Below, one piece after another: positions 50,973 through 59,352 of a stretch of DNA of 64,000 bases. Source of the stretch: Bradyrhizobium sp. WBAH42. GTDB taxonomy: Bacteria; Pseudomonadota; Alphaproteobacteria; Rhizobiales; Xanthobacteraceae. Position 1 is the stretch's first letter. Every line of letters starts with the position of its first letter. Under the pieces are notes generated by a model that was given only the letters and a program-made list of their open reading frames with translations, was not told the origin of the DNA and ran no database searches. Both the position numbers and the translations under genes were made by a program. Where the stretch lies: positions 1,426,001 to 1,490,000 of the forward strand of contig NZ_CP036533.1 in the NCBI RefSeq assembly GCF_024585265.1, read 5' to 3'.

Positions 50973-51105
50973 CGCGTTCGTTGCCTTCCCGGCGCAACGC
51001 AAGCTTCCTTCGAGCAAATCCAATTTCGAAATCCTCCAAACTGCGCGCTGAGCTCTTGAGCGCGCCGCCGTCAGCCGTCAAAGAAGGCGCGGCGTTGTGG
51101 ATTCG

Positions 51106-51981
51106 ATGCGGGACTTTTACGAGCAAATTGTCGGGTTGCCTCAGGACGACATCGGTTCCGCACAGCGAGGGGCCGCCCAATGGCTGGATTATCCGGGCTG
51201 TGTGTTCGTCAAAGGTGAGTTTCGAGCAGACGCCGAGGGGCCTGCAATCGCGGCGCCGGGCCTGTTCATCTCGGTAGCGTTCGATGAAGCCGACACTGGC
51301 CGCGGCACTCTGACGCGCTCAATCGGCGAGAGGCGGATGGGCGTGATGGCCGTGCGCGAGTCCCTCGCCGTGAAACGCTCAGTGCGGTGTGGGGAGCGGC
51401 CCGCCATCGGCCTCGCGTTGCCCGAAGCTTCCATCGATCAGCTCGGACTCGGCGCCGCGTTTCGGGCGCTGTTCAAGGACGAGAGATCTGGTGCGGTCAT
51501 CGTCTCGCGGACCGCACCAGCGCGGGTGCGGGCGGTCGCGGCGGAAATGTTCTCGCCGCCGGTCGCCGGAAACGCGGCGCGATTGTTGTTGTCGGCGCAT
51601 GCCGCCGAGATCGTCGTCCATGTCTTGTTCGGTGAGTGCGGCCGGATCGCGGTTGATCCGGCGACAGATCTCCAGCGCATTCGACTGCAATCGGCCAAGG
51701 AGCGGATGGACGCCGACCTTGCCTATCCCTGGAGCATCGACGAGCTGGCGCGCAACGCAGGCCTGAGCCGACGATCTTTCAATCAGAAATTCCAGATCGC
51801 CTATGGCGAGAGCTCCATCGATTATCTGAGGGCCCGCCGGCTCGATACCGCACGATCCCTTCTGATACACCAGCGCTTGTCGGTCACCGAGGCGGCCTAT
51901 CGGGTCGGCTACACCCATCCGGCGAACTTCGCGACGGCCTTTCGCAGGCGCTTCGGTCATTCGCCGAGCCGCTGCCAGTAA
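51106..51981 (+). CDS. AraC-family regulator (PchR-like)
   Basis: A 291-residue regulator. A poorly conserved N-terminal domain (about 1-185) is followed by a double helix-turn-helix AraC domain (about 190-290): YPWSIDELARNAGLSRRSFN, FQIAYGESSIDYLRARRLDT and VTEAAYRVGYTHPANFATAF. PchR-type AraC proteins sense a siderophore and activate the matching TonB receptor. The receptor gene follows 143 bases downstream on the same strand. A GTG 9 bases upstream of the chosen ATG is an alternative start. Confidence 0.87.
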   Translation: MRDFYEQIVGLPQDDIGSAQRGAAQWLDYPGCVFVKGEFRADAEGPAIAAPGLFISVAFDEADTGRGTLTRSIGERRMGVMAVRESLAVKRSVRCGERPAIGLALPEASIDQLGLGAAFRALFKDERSGAVIVSRTAPARVRAVAAEMFSPPVAGNAARLLLSAHAAEIVVHVLFGECGRIAVDPATDLQRIRLQSAKERMDADLAYPWSIDELARNAGLSRRSFNQKFQIAYGESSIDYLRARRLDTARSLLIHQRLSVTEAAYRVGYTHPANFATAFRRRFGHSPSRCQ

Positions 51982-52046
51982 CAGCAGCACGCGATGCGCG
52001 GCCTCAGGCCTCAGTCTTGAAAGCCTCCACGTGGAATCAAAGGCGA

Positions 52047-52062
52047 TTTGCGCGGTCGCAAA
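52047..52062. promoter_or_regulatory. Dyad upstream of the siderophore receptor gene
   Basis: TTTGCG-N4-CGCAAA, perfect 6-bp arms, about 62 bases before the receptor ATG. It could be the AraC-protein site or an unrelated hairpin. No clear Irr or Fur box was found in the 143-base gap. Confidence 0.35.
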
Positions 52063-52124
52063 GGCGCCGTGCGCCTCGATCTGGTTACTCCCGGGTTGTC
52101 CAAAGACGGAGCTTGGGGAAGACG

Positions 52125-54416
52125 ATGAGGCGTGGCGACGGGCAAACGTTCGGTTGGGAACGGGTGATGAAGGCTGGTCTGGGTGTGGCCGGTCTGGGCG
52201 CGGTTTTGCAGTCGACGCCGAGCCTCGCACAGGTCTCCGGGACCAATTCGGGATCAACGGCCGCGACATTGCCGCCCGTCACCGTGGAGGCGCCGAGCCA
52301 GGTGCGTCCGCGCGCCCCGTCTACCCAGCGCAATTCACCATCGCAGCGCGGCCGTGTCGCGGCGCAACGCGATGCCGCCTCCAGGCAAGCCGGAAGCCGG
52401 GATGCGCGCGAGGCAGGTGGCAGTCGCGCCACGATGTCGAGCGAGAACAGCTACGTCGCGAACGGCAGCTCCGCAGGCACCAAGACGAACACGCCCCTGC
52501 TGGAGACACCGCAGTCGATCTCGGTCGTGACGCGCAAGGAGCTCAACGACCGCGCCGTGCAGACGCTGACGGAAGCAGTCGGCTATGAGCCGGGCGTGCG
52601 CATCGATGCCTCGGGCTACGATCCGCGCTTCGACGCCATCTCGATCCGGGGCTTCGACATCACCTATAACGGCATCTATCTCGACGGCCTGCGTCTCGTC
52701 GGCGCCGGCCTTGGCGTGTTCAAGACGGAGCCTTATGGGGTCGACAGCATCACCGTGGTCCGCGGCCCGAGCTCGGCGCTCTATGGCCTCGGCTCGCCAG
52801 GCGGACTGATCGATCTGCAAAGCAAGCTGCCGACCAGCCAGCCGTTCCACGAGGTGCAGACGCTGTTCGGCGACCGCGATCGCGTCCAGGGCAATTTCGA
52901 TGTCTCGGGGCCGATCGATCCCAACGGCCAATTCTCTTATCGGCTGACCGGCGTGGTGCGCGACGCCGACGTCTTCGTGCCGGGAGGCAAGGACAATCGC
53001 ACCTATGTCGCTCCGGCCGTCACCTGGCGACCGGATCAATCGACAACCCTCACGCTTCTCGGCGCCTATCAGAGATCGAAGACGCCGGGCTCGATGTTCA
53101 CCTATTCGGCGGGGACCGGCACCACCACGGATATCTTCACGGGCAGCCCGTCTTACAATTCGCTCGATCAGGAGCAGGGGCGGGTCGGCTATCTGTTCGA
53201 GCACGCGTTCAACAACGCCGTGACCGTTCGCCAGAAATTCCGCTACGTCGATCTCGACGCGGTTACGCGCTACGTCGGCTTTCTCGGTGTTCCCGTCGGC
53301 AATGTCGTGTCGCGTTATACCGGCTACGTCCACGACACGCTGCAATCGGCCATCATGGACAACCAGGTCGAGGCAAGGCTCTCCACTGGCCCCGTGCAGC
53401 ACACGCTCCTGGTCGGCACCGACTATACGTCGTCGAGGTTCACCGACAAGCAGGGGTTCGGCTTCGGCGTGTCCGATCTCAATCTGGCTGCGCCGGTCTA
53501 TGCGCCGGAATCCATTCCGGATCCCGCGATCTCGTCCTCCACGGCGCAGCGGCAAACCCAGTCCGGCGTCTACATTCAGGATCAGGCCAAGCTGGACCAC
53601 TGGATCCTGACGCTTAGCGGCCGCAGCGACTGGGTCCGCACCACGAGCGAGGACCTGTTCGCGCTGACGAGACAGGCGCAGTCCGATCAGGCCTATAGCG
53701 GGCGGGCAGGACTGACCTATGTGTTCGATTCCGGTGTGGCGCCCTACGTCGCCTATTCGACGTCGTTCTTTCCCAATCTCGGCGTCGATCCGTCGGGCGC
53801 CTTCTTCAAGCCGACCACCGGCAAGCAGACCGAGATCGGCGTGAAGTATCAGCCGCTGGGGACGCGGAGCTTCATCACCGCCGCGCTGTTCGACCTGACC
53901 CAGGATGGCGGCCTGGTGACGACGGGCGCGGGCGTGACGATCCAGCGCGGCGAGATTCAAAGCCGCGGCTTCGAATTGCAGGGGCTCGCAAGCCTCGGCA
54001 ACGGTTTCGATATCACCTCGTCCTACACCTATCTCGACATGGTCACCAAGCAGGCCGGCGACAGCGCGCTGGTCGGCAAGTTTCCGTCCGGCAATCCTCC
54101 GCACACCGTGACACTGTGGGGGAATTATGCCCTGCCGCTGGCTGGCCCCTTCGCGGGCCTGAGCGTCGGTGCCGGCGCGCGCTACATGTCCTGGAGCTAT
54201 GGCGATGATCTGAACACGTTCAGGAACAGCTCGGTGACGCTGGTCGACGCGGCGCTGAAATACGATTTCGGCCAGGCGGCGAAGGAGCTGAAAGGGCTTC
54301 AGTTCCAGGTCAACGCCAAGAACCTGTTCAATGTGCACTACACGACCTGTCAGGTCGGTTATTGCTACCGGGGTGCGCCGCTCACCGTCATCGCCACGCT
54401 CGGCTATCGCTGGTGA
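52125..54416 (+). CDS. TonB-dependent siderophore receptor
   Basis: A 763-residue outer-membrane receptor. The ATG at 52125 follows GGGGAAGA. A signal sequence lies around VMKAGLGVAGLGAVLQSTPS (cut after LAQ). A low-complexity Ser/Arg-rich stretch (about 40-120) precedes the plug domain (TPLLETPQSISVVTRKELND, VGYEPGVRIDASGYDPRFDA, ISIRGFD). The beta-barrel ends GYRW with an aromatic terminus. The plug and barrel resemble FhuA/FoxA-type hydroxamate receptors, but the ligand is not certain. No siderophore biosynthesis genes are near, so it probably takes up foreign siderophores. Control by the AraC protein upstream is likely. Confidence 0.92.
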   Translation: MRRGDGQTFGWERVMKAGLGVAGLGAVLQSTPSLAQVSGTNSGSTAATLPPVTVEAPSQVRPRAPSTQRNSPSQRGRVAAQRDAASRQAGSRDAREAGGSRATMSSENSYVANGSSAGTKTNTPLLETPQSISVVTRKELNDRAVQTLTEAVGYEPGVRIDASGYDPRFDAISIRGFDITYNGIYLDGLRLVGAGLGVFKTEPYGVDSITVVRGPSSALYGLGSPGGLIDLQSKLPTSQPFHEVQTLFGDRDRVQGNFDVSGPIDPNGQFSYRLTGVVRDADVFVPGGKDNRTYVAPAVTWRPDQSTTLTLLGAYQRSKTPGSMFTYSAGTGTTTDIFTGSPSYNSLDQEQGRVGYLFEHAFNNAVTVRQKFRYVDLDAVTRYVGFLGVPVGNVVSRYTGYVHDTLQSAIMDNQVEARLSTGPVQHTLLVGTDYTSSRFTDKQGFGFGVSDLNLAAPVYAPESIPDPAISSSTAQRQTQSGVYIQDQAKLDHWILTLSGRSDWVRTTSEDLFALTRQAQSDQAYSGRAGLTYVFDSGVAPYVAYSTSFFPNLGVDPSGAFFKPTTGKQTEIGVKYQPLGTRSFITAALFDLTQDGGLVTTGAGVTIQRGEIQSRGFELQGLASLGNGFDITSSYTYLDMVTKQAGDSALVGKFPSGNPPHTVTLWGNYALPLAGPFAGLSVGAGARYMSWSYGDDLNTFRNSSVTLVDAALKYDFGQAAKELKGLQFQVNAKNLFNVHYTTCQVGYCYRGAPLTVIATLGYRW

Positions 54417-54447
54417 GCGTAGCTGCCGGGCGGATGCGGCCGGACGA

Positions 54448-54780
54448 TTACCAATAGATCCCGTGGCGGTGCAGTTCGCGGATCACACGGGCTTCCACGG
54501 ACGGCTGCCGGCGTTTCGGCTTTGGCGTTTCGGTCGTCTTTGCCGCCGGCGTGGTGGTTGATTGCGCCGGAGCTGCGGCTGTCGGTGTCGTCGCGGCGGG
54601 CGCGGCCGGCGTCTGGACGTTTGCCGGTGAGGCTTGCGTCGCCTGCGGCGGCGTGGCGGCCGGCTGCTCGGTGGCCGGCTGGTTCGGATTGGCCGCCGCC
54701 AGGCTGAGGCTCCGCGAGCCTCCGGCGTGGGCTTGGCTTGCGAGCAGCGACATCGCAGCGATCAGGATCAGCTTGCGCAT
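54448..54780 (-). CDS. Pro/Ala/Thr-rich exported small protein
   Basis: A 110-residue protein: signal peptide MRKLILIAAMSLLASQAHA, then a long low-complexity region rich in Pro, Ala, Thr and Gln (ATEQPAATPPQATQASPANV and on), and a basic conserved-looking end KPKRRQPSVEARVIRELHRH. The layout suggests a periplasmic linker or wall-associated protein. No function is recognised. It is convergent with the siderophore receptor gene, 31 bases away. Confidence 0.7.
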   Translation of the reverse strand: MRKLILIAAMSLLASQAHAGGSRSLSLAAANPNQPATEQPAATPPQATQASPANVQTPAAPAATTPTAAAPAQSTTTPAAKTTETPKPKRRQPSVEARVIRELHRHGIYW

Positions 54781-54829
54781 GGAAATCCCCGTCATCTGGT
54801 CAATCGATCTTACCTAATTCCCGTGGGGC

Positions 54830-54916
54830 TCAACGCGCGAGACGGTGCACGCCGATCTCGACCAGGGTGGTCCGGCAGGACAGGCGATAGATCAGGCTGA
54901 AAAGCTGACTCCACAT
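54830..54916 (-). CDS. Possible 28-aa small protein
   Basis: MWSQLFSLIYRLSCRTTLVE..., ending HRLAR. A GGAG ribosome site lies 7 bases before the ATG. The peptide is hydrophobic then basic, as in many small membrane-associated proteins. It is too short for similarity judgement and may be chance. It lies in the 398-base gap 54781-55178, which otherwise shows nothing clear. Confidence 0.3.
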   Translation of the reverse strand: MWSQLFSLIYRLSCRTTLVEIGVHRLAR

Positions 54917-55178
54917 GACCGAACTCCGTTGTTGATCATTGGAAGGCGTTGTACGCCGCCTGCCTTTCCGGCGTTTTTCGCCGGATGAGGAAAATGGCTT
55001 CGTCCGGGGCCGGCGCGATGTCGTCGGAACATTCCGGAAGAAGTCGCCTCACGCCGGCGTGAAGCAGCGTGCCGATCAAGGCCTGACCGGATTCCGATAG
55101 AGGCCGGTAGTTGTCCCGAGATGAAGCGTGCGCAGCGCGGCAGTATCGTGCGGGCGGCTTTCAGACCCCGGTTGTTGT

Positions 55179-55340
55179 ATGAGTTCCGATCGCGAAGACG
55201 AGCCGCCGATCCTCATCTGCTCAAAATGCAGGCGCCCGATGAAGTTCCTGGCGACACTACCTGGAATAGTCACGCTGCCTGCGGAGCACGTTTATTTTTG
55301 CGTCCAGTGCCGCCGGGTGGACACGATTCGGCTGAAGTGA
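55179..55340 (+). CDS. Small zinc-ribbon protein (53 aa)
   Basis: MSSDREDEPPILICSKCRRP..., then YFCVQCRRVDTIRLK. Two C-x2-C knuckles (ICSKC and FCVQC) are about 30 residues apart, as expected for a single zinc ribbon. Function unknown; such proteins in Bradyrhizobium are uncharacterised. The ATG at 55179 is chosen because it begins just before the conserved region; an in-frame start 51 bases upstream is possible. Confidence 0.65.
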   Translation: MSSDREDEPPILICSKCRRPMKFLATLPGIVTLPAEHVYFCVQCRRVDTIRLK

Positions 55341-55368
55341 GGCGCCGGCGCCGGCGAGCCCGACCTGC

Positions 55369-56817
55369 TCAAAACACCTCGAAATATTCGCGATGCTCCC
55401 AGTCGGTCACTTCCGACAGGAAGCGGTCGATCTCGGCGTTCTTGATGTGGGTGTAGTAGTCGACGAACTCCGCCCCGAGCTTCTCGCGGAAGAACGGGTC
55501 GTCCTTGAGCGCTGAGACCGCATCGCGCAAGCTTTTCGGCAATGGCGGCGCCTTGGTCTCGTAGGGCGTGTCGGCCGAGGGGCCGGGATCGAGCTTGCGG
55601 TCGACGCCGTCGAGGCCGGAGAGAATCTGCGAGGCCATGTAGAGATAGGGATTGGCCGCGGGCTCACCGATGCGGTTCTCCAGGCGCGTTGAGGCATCAC
55701 CGGCGCCGCCGAGCACGCGGATCATCACGCCGCGATTGTCGCGGCCCCAGATCGCACGGTCGGGCGCCAGCGAATAGGAGCGATAGCGCTTGTAGCCGTT
55801 GATGGTGGGCGTGGTGAACAATGTCGAGGCGCGGGCGTGATCGAGCAGGCCGGCGAGGTAGGATTTGCCGAACGCGCTGAGCGGCTCGCCGCCATCCTTC
55901 GCCGCTTCCTGGGCCATGAACAGATTGTCGCCGCTCGCGCGCGAGACGATCGACTGATGCAGGTGCCAGCCGCTCGCGAACACGTTCGGCAGCTTCGGCC
56001 GGCACATGAAGGTGGCGTGATAACCATGGCGGCGCGCGATCTGCTTCACCGCGCTGCGGAACAGCACCATGTTGTCGGCGGGCTCCACGCCCTTCTTCGG
56101 CTGGAACGTGAATTCGCACTGGCTGGGGCCGAACTCCACCTCGACCGAGCGCAACGGCAGCCCCAGCGCGACGATGTCGCGGCGCAGGATCTCCAGCACC
56201 GGCTCCATCTGATCGAAGCGTTGCTCGGTGAGATATTGATAGCCGTGGCTGAGCAGGCTGACCGAGGGCGGCGTGCCGGGCTGGCCTGCGTCTTCCGCGC
56301 GCATATGCGGATCGTCGAGCCTGAAGATGTGGAATTCCACTTCGAGCCCCGCGACGAAATCGTGGCCGCGCGTGCCGAGCTCACCGAGGACGCGCTTGTA
56401 GAGCCCGCGCGTCGCGAAAGGCACGGGACGGCCGTCGTTGAAATAAAGGTCGCACAGCACCCAGCCCGTGGTGGGCGCCCACGGCAGCACGCGAAACGTG
56501 GTGGGATCAGGCACCATCAGCACGTCGGCCGCGCCCTCCATCTCCTTCATGCCGAAGCCGCCGCCTGCCGTGAACACGGGGAATACCGTGCGATGCGAGG
56601 TATCCTTGGCCAGCATGGTGGTGGTGATGGAGCAGCCGCTCTCCAGCGAGGCGATCGCCTCGGATGCGACGATGGTCTTGCCGCGCAGGATGCCGTGCTG
56701 GTCGGGGAAGGCGAGGCGGATGACCTCGAGGTTCTTCTCCTCGGCGATGCGGCGCATGCGCTGGGCTGCGTCCCTCTGCTCATCCGACCACAGCGCATGT
56801 CGCGCGACGAAAGTCAC
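55369..56817 (-). CDS. Glutamine-synthetase-family ligase
   Basis: A 482-residue GS-fold enzyme. Active-site regions are visible: GLEVEFHIF and VEVEFGPSQCEF (metal-binding Glu residues), SGWHLHQS (His for glutamate/ATP), IWGRDNRGVMIRVLG and TRLENRIGEPAANPYLYMAS (Arg and Glu of the metal site). The C-terminus DWEHREYFEVF is typical of GS-like amide/amine ligases. The adenylylation Tyr site of GlnA is not evident. Members gamma-glutamylate amines such as putrescine, ethanolamine or aniline. It is on the same strand as the Rieske oxygenase gene, 145 bases apart (with a repeat), which favours an aromatic amine or related amine substrate (inference). Confidence 0.88.
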   Translation of the reverse strand: MTFVARHALWSDEQRDAAQRMRRIAEEKNLEVIRLAFPDQHGILRGKTIVASEAIASLESGCSITTTMLAKDTSHRTVFPVFTAGGGFGMKEMEGAADVLMVPDPTTFRVLPWAPTTGWVLCDLYFNDGRPVPFATRGLYKRVLGELGTRGHDFVAGLEVEFHIFRLDDPHMRAEDAGQPGTPPSVSLLSHGYQYLTEQRFDQMEPVLEILRRDIVALGLPLRSVEVEFGPSQCEFTFQPKKGVEPADNMVLFRSAVKQIARRHGYHATFMCRPKLPNVFASGWHLHQSIVSRASGDNLFMAQEAAKDGGEPLSAFGKSYLAGLLDHARASTLFTTPTINGYKRYRSYSLAPDRAIWGRDNRGVMIRVLGGAGDASTRLENRIGEPAANPYLYMASQILSGLDGVDRKLDPGPSADTPYETKAPPLPKSLRDAVSALKDDPFFREKLGAEFVDYYTHIKNAEIDRFLSEVTDWEHREYFEVF

Positions 56818-56864
56818 TTTGCTACTCCTCCAGTCGTGAGGCGCGAAGCATGCGCCACATTCTC

Positions 56865-56952
56865 CGTCATTGCGAGGAGCTCTTGCGACGAAGCAATCCA
56901 GAAATGCATCCGCGGTGACAGACTGGATTGCTTCGCTTCGCTCGCAATGACG
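56865..56952. repeat. Dispersed inverted repeat, CGTCATTGCGAG type (third copy)
   Basis: CGTCATTGCGAGGAGCTCTT ... AATCCAG pairs with CTGGATTGCTTCGCTTCGCT ... CGCAATGACG. It lies between the Rieske oxygenase and GS-like genes, as the other copies lie inside or at the ends of operons (16352, 35005). Confidence 0.8.
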
Positions 56953-56962
56953 AGGATAGACG

Positions 56963-58321
56963 TCACTCGGCCGCCGTCAGCCGGTGCACGTTGTCCGCGA
57001 TCTCCTTCGGCACCGGCGCGGTCCATGGCGCGCCGCGGCGGCGCTTGACGTCGACTTCCATCCAATAGGTCTCCCAGCCCCGCGTCGGTCCGATGCCGTC
57101 CATCGTCGCTGGCCCCTGAATGCTGCGCGCGTTGGCCGCGTCCAGAAACAGCATCGGCCTCTCGCCGCCGGAGACCTTCTCGATCTCCTGCCGCAGCAGG
57201 CGGCGATACTGCACGATCGCCTTGTCGCTCTGTCCGAGATGCTCCTTGGTACGATCCTGGATCGCGCCCATCGATTCCACCGCCCACTGGTCGTGGACGT
57301 TGATGTCGTTGCCCATGCCGGTATAGGTCGCGGTCTGCTGCTCGTGCGGATCGAAACCGTAATCGTTAGCTCGGTTCTTGCGCGATTTGTAGTCGGGCAG
57401 CTCGTAGAGCTCGAGCCGCTGGTCGCGCATCTTCTGCTTGTCGACCGGGTTCGAATAGCTGGTGAAGATCGCGTACCAATAGCAGTTCTCGTCATCGACA
57501 GGCACGTGCCACTGCGTGATCGTCATCTCCGTGCTCATGGGGATGACGAAGCCGTGCGGGAACAGCTGGTTGGTGACACGCACATGGGTGCGCTCCTCGT
57601 CGATCTCGCGCAGCGCGATCAGGCGCAGGCCGTATTCGGTGTGCTCGACATTGATGATCGGGCGATCGTATTCGCGCAGGATCTTCGTCATCGGCAGATC
57701 GCTGCCGGCGGAGGCGCCGCGAAACTGCTTGCCATAGGCGGTGGAGGTGTCCTCGTCCTCGAAGAAGCGGTGCAGATAGGAGGCGTGGGCGGGATCGATG
57801 CCGACCTCCAGCGCCTGCAGCCAGTTGCAGGCCATGTGCCCCTTGAACGCGAAGGTATGGCTGCTTGGTGCAATGAAGCAGTCGAGCTCCGGGAACGCCG
57901 GCGGCTCACCCTCGCCGAGATAGGCCCATAGGATGCCGCTCTTCTCGACGACGGGGTAGGAGCGCTGGCGGATGTTCTGGCAAAGCTTGGAATCCTTCGG
58001 CTCGGCCGGCGTCTCGATGCACTGGCCGGTGGCGTCGAACAGCCAGCCATGGAAGGCGCAGCGCAGGCCACCATGCTCGAGCCGTCCGAAGGCGAGGTCG
58101 GCGCCGCGATGGGCGCAGTGGCGGTCGATCAGCCCATAGCGCCCGGTCTCATCGCGGAACAGCACCAGATTCTCGCCGAGCAGTTTCACCGGACGGATCG
58201 GCCGCGCACCCTCCAGCTCGTCCACCAGCGCCGCCGGCTGCCAGTAGCTCCGCATCAGCTTCCCGCACGGATCCTTCGGCCCGGTGCGGGTGATCAGGTC
58301 GTTCTGCTCCTGGCTCATCAT
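56963..58321 (-). CDS. Rieske non-heme iron oxygenase, alpha subunit
   Basis: A 452-residue oxygenase of the phthalate 4,5-dioxygenase-like group. The Rieske [2Fe-2S] site is HCAHRG ... CAFHGW (C-x-H-x17-C-x2-H, about residues 68-90). The catalytic iron region is NWLQALEVGIDPAHASYLHR, with the bridging acidic residue and two His, and a further Asp is expected in the C-terminal half. It inserts O2 into an aromatic or N/O-methylated substrate and needs a reductase, which is not encoded nearby. ATGs at 58321 and 58318 are equivalent. An IclR-type gene is divergent and a GS-like ligase follows. Confidence 0.9.
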   Translation of the reverse strand: MMSQEQNDLITRTGPKDPCGKLMRSYWQPAALVDELEGARPIRPVKLLGENLVLFRDETGRYGLIDRHCAHRGADLAFGRLEHGGLRCAFHGWLFDATGQCIETPAEPKDSKLCQNIRQRSYPVVEKSGILWAYLGEGEPPAFPELDCFIAPSSHTFAFKGHMACNWLQALEVGIDPAHASYLHRFFEDEDTSTAYGKQFRGASAGSDLPMTKILREYDRPIINVEHTEYGLRLIALREIDEERTHVRVTNQLFPHGFVIPMSTEMTITQWHVPVDDENCYWYAIFTSYSNPVDKQKMRDQRLELYELPDYKSRKNRANDYGFDPHEQQTATYTGMGNDINVHDQWAVESMGAIQDRTKEHLGQSDKAIVQYRRLLRQEIEKVSGGERPMLFLDAANARSIQGPATMDGIGPTRGWETYWMEVDVKRRRGAPWTAPVPKEIADNVHRLTAAE

Positions 58322-58354
58322 GGCGGTCGCGTCCTTTTCTGGAGAAGCGTTCTG

Positions 58355-58379
58355 TTCGCCTATTGAACGAATGGGCGAA
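58355..58379. promoter_or_regulatory. IclR-operator-like dyad between Rieske and IclR genes
   Basis: TTCGCCTATT-N5-AATGGGCGAA: 9 of 10 arm positions pair. It is 34 bases upstream of the oxygenase start and 56 bases before the regulator start. Its size suits an IclR dimer and would permit control of both divergent genes. Confidence 0.6.
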
Positions 58380-58434
58380 TTATGACATGAGCTGGAGCGC
58401 CAGCAAGTACTATTTTGCAGGATTTTCCCCTGAC

Positions 58435-59220
58435 ATGCCCAAGCTGAAGCGGACTGAGACTGACGAGCGCGCAACGGATTTCGTCGAGGCCCTCGACCGC
58501 GGGCTGCGCCTGCTGCAGTGCTTCGGCACAAATGCCGGCCCGATGACGCTGAGCGATCTCGCCCGCACTGCCGATCTGCCGCGCGCGACGGCGCGGCGCA
58601 TGCTGTTCACGCTCCAGCGCGGCGGCTTCGTCAGCGGCGATGGGAAACTGTTCTCGCTGACGCCGCATGTGCTGACGCTGGCCGCGTCCTATTTGCGATC
58701 CAACCAGCTCGTCGCGGTGCTGCAACCGGTGCTCGATCGCGTTGCGACGGCGGCGAATGAAATCTCCTCGCTGGCCGTGCTCGACCGCGACGAGGTCGTG
58801 TTCATCGCCCGCAGCAGTCCGGCGCGCATGTTCTCCGGCGGCCTCGAGATCGGCTACCGCCTGCCGTCCTTCTGCACCTCGGTCGGCCGCGCCATGCTCG
58901 GCCAACTCGACGACGCCGATCTCGCTGCCCGGCTGAAGACGATGAAACGGGAGGCGCTGACGCCGCAGACGGTGACCGATCCGAAGGCGCTGCTCGCGCG
59001 CATCGCTGCCGACCGGGCCCAGGGCTATTCGCTGGTCGACCGCGAGGCCGAGCCGCACTTCCGCTCGATCTCGGTCCCCGTCCGCCGCTACGACGGCGTG
59101 ATCGTCGCCGCCATCAACATGGGCGCGCATGTCGACCGCGTGCCGGCGCAGGAGCTGATCGACCGCTTCCTGCCGCTGTTGCGGGACGGTGCGGAGGCGG
59201 TGCGTTCGCAGTTGCTGTAA
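58435..59220 (+). CDS. IclR-family transcriptional regulator
   Basis: A 261-residue regulator. N-terminal winged helix (about 12-75): FVEALDRGLRLLQCFGTNAG, MTLSDLARTADLPRATARRM. C-terminal effector domain (about 95-255): SSLAVLDRDEVVFIARSSPA, RLPSFCTSVGRAMLGQLDDA and GYSLVDREAEPHFRSISVPV. It resembles the PcaR/PobR/PcaU group that senses aromatic acids. Divergent from the Rieske oxygenase. Earlier in-frame starts (58387 and a TTG at 58363) would run into the dyad, so 58435 is preferred. Confidence 0.9.
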   Translation: MPKLKRTETDERATDFVEALDRGLRLLQCFGTNAGPMTLSDLARTADLPRATARRMLFTLQRGGFVSGDGKLFSLTPHVLTLAASYLRSNQLVAVLQPVLDRVATAANEISSLAVLDRDEVVFIARSSPARMFSGGLEIGYRLPSFCTSVGRAMLGQLDDADLAARLKTMKREALTPQTVTDPKALLARIAADRAQGYSLVDREAEPHFRSISVPVRRYDGVIVAAINMGAHVDRVPAQELIDRFLPLLRDGAEAVRSQLL

Positions 59221-59224
59221 GCGT

Positions 59225-59312
59225 GTAGGGTGGGTTAGCCGAAGGTGTAACCCACCACTTCCGTCCACGCGGAAACTAAAGAGGTGGGTTACGCTTCGCT
59301 AACCCACCCTAC
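59225..59312. repeat. Dispersed inverted repeat, family B-like
   Basis: GTAGGGTGGGTTAGCCGAAG ... GTAACCCACC pairs with GGTGGGTTACGCTTCGCTAA CCCACCCTAC. It has the same ends as the copies at 1626 and 21957 but a TTAGC/GCTAA interior. It likely ends the IclR transcript. Confidence 0.7.
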
Positions 59313-59352
59313 TCAGCTATAATGCGCTCCACACAAGACCAGGGAGCACGCC

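Noticed and set aside
51023..51032. ATTTCGAAAT palindrome upstream of the AraC regulator gene.
   Set aside because: A 10-bp palindrome of simple composition, without spacing or sequence similarity to a known iron-responsive box; likely chance.
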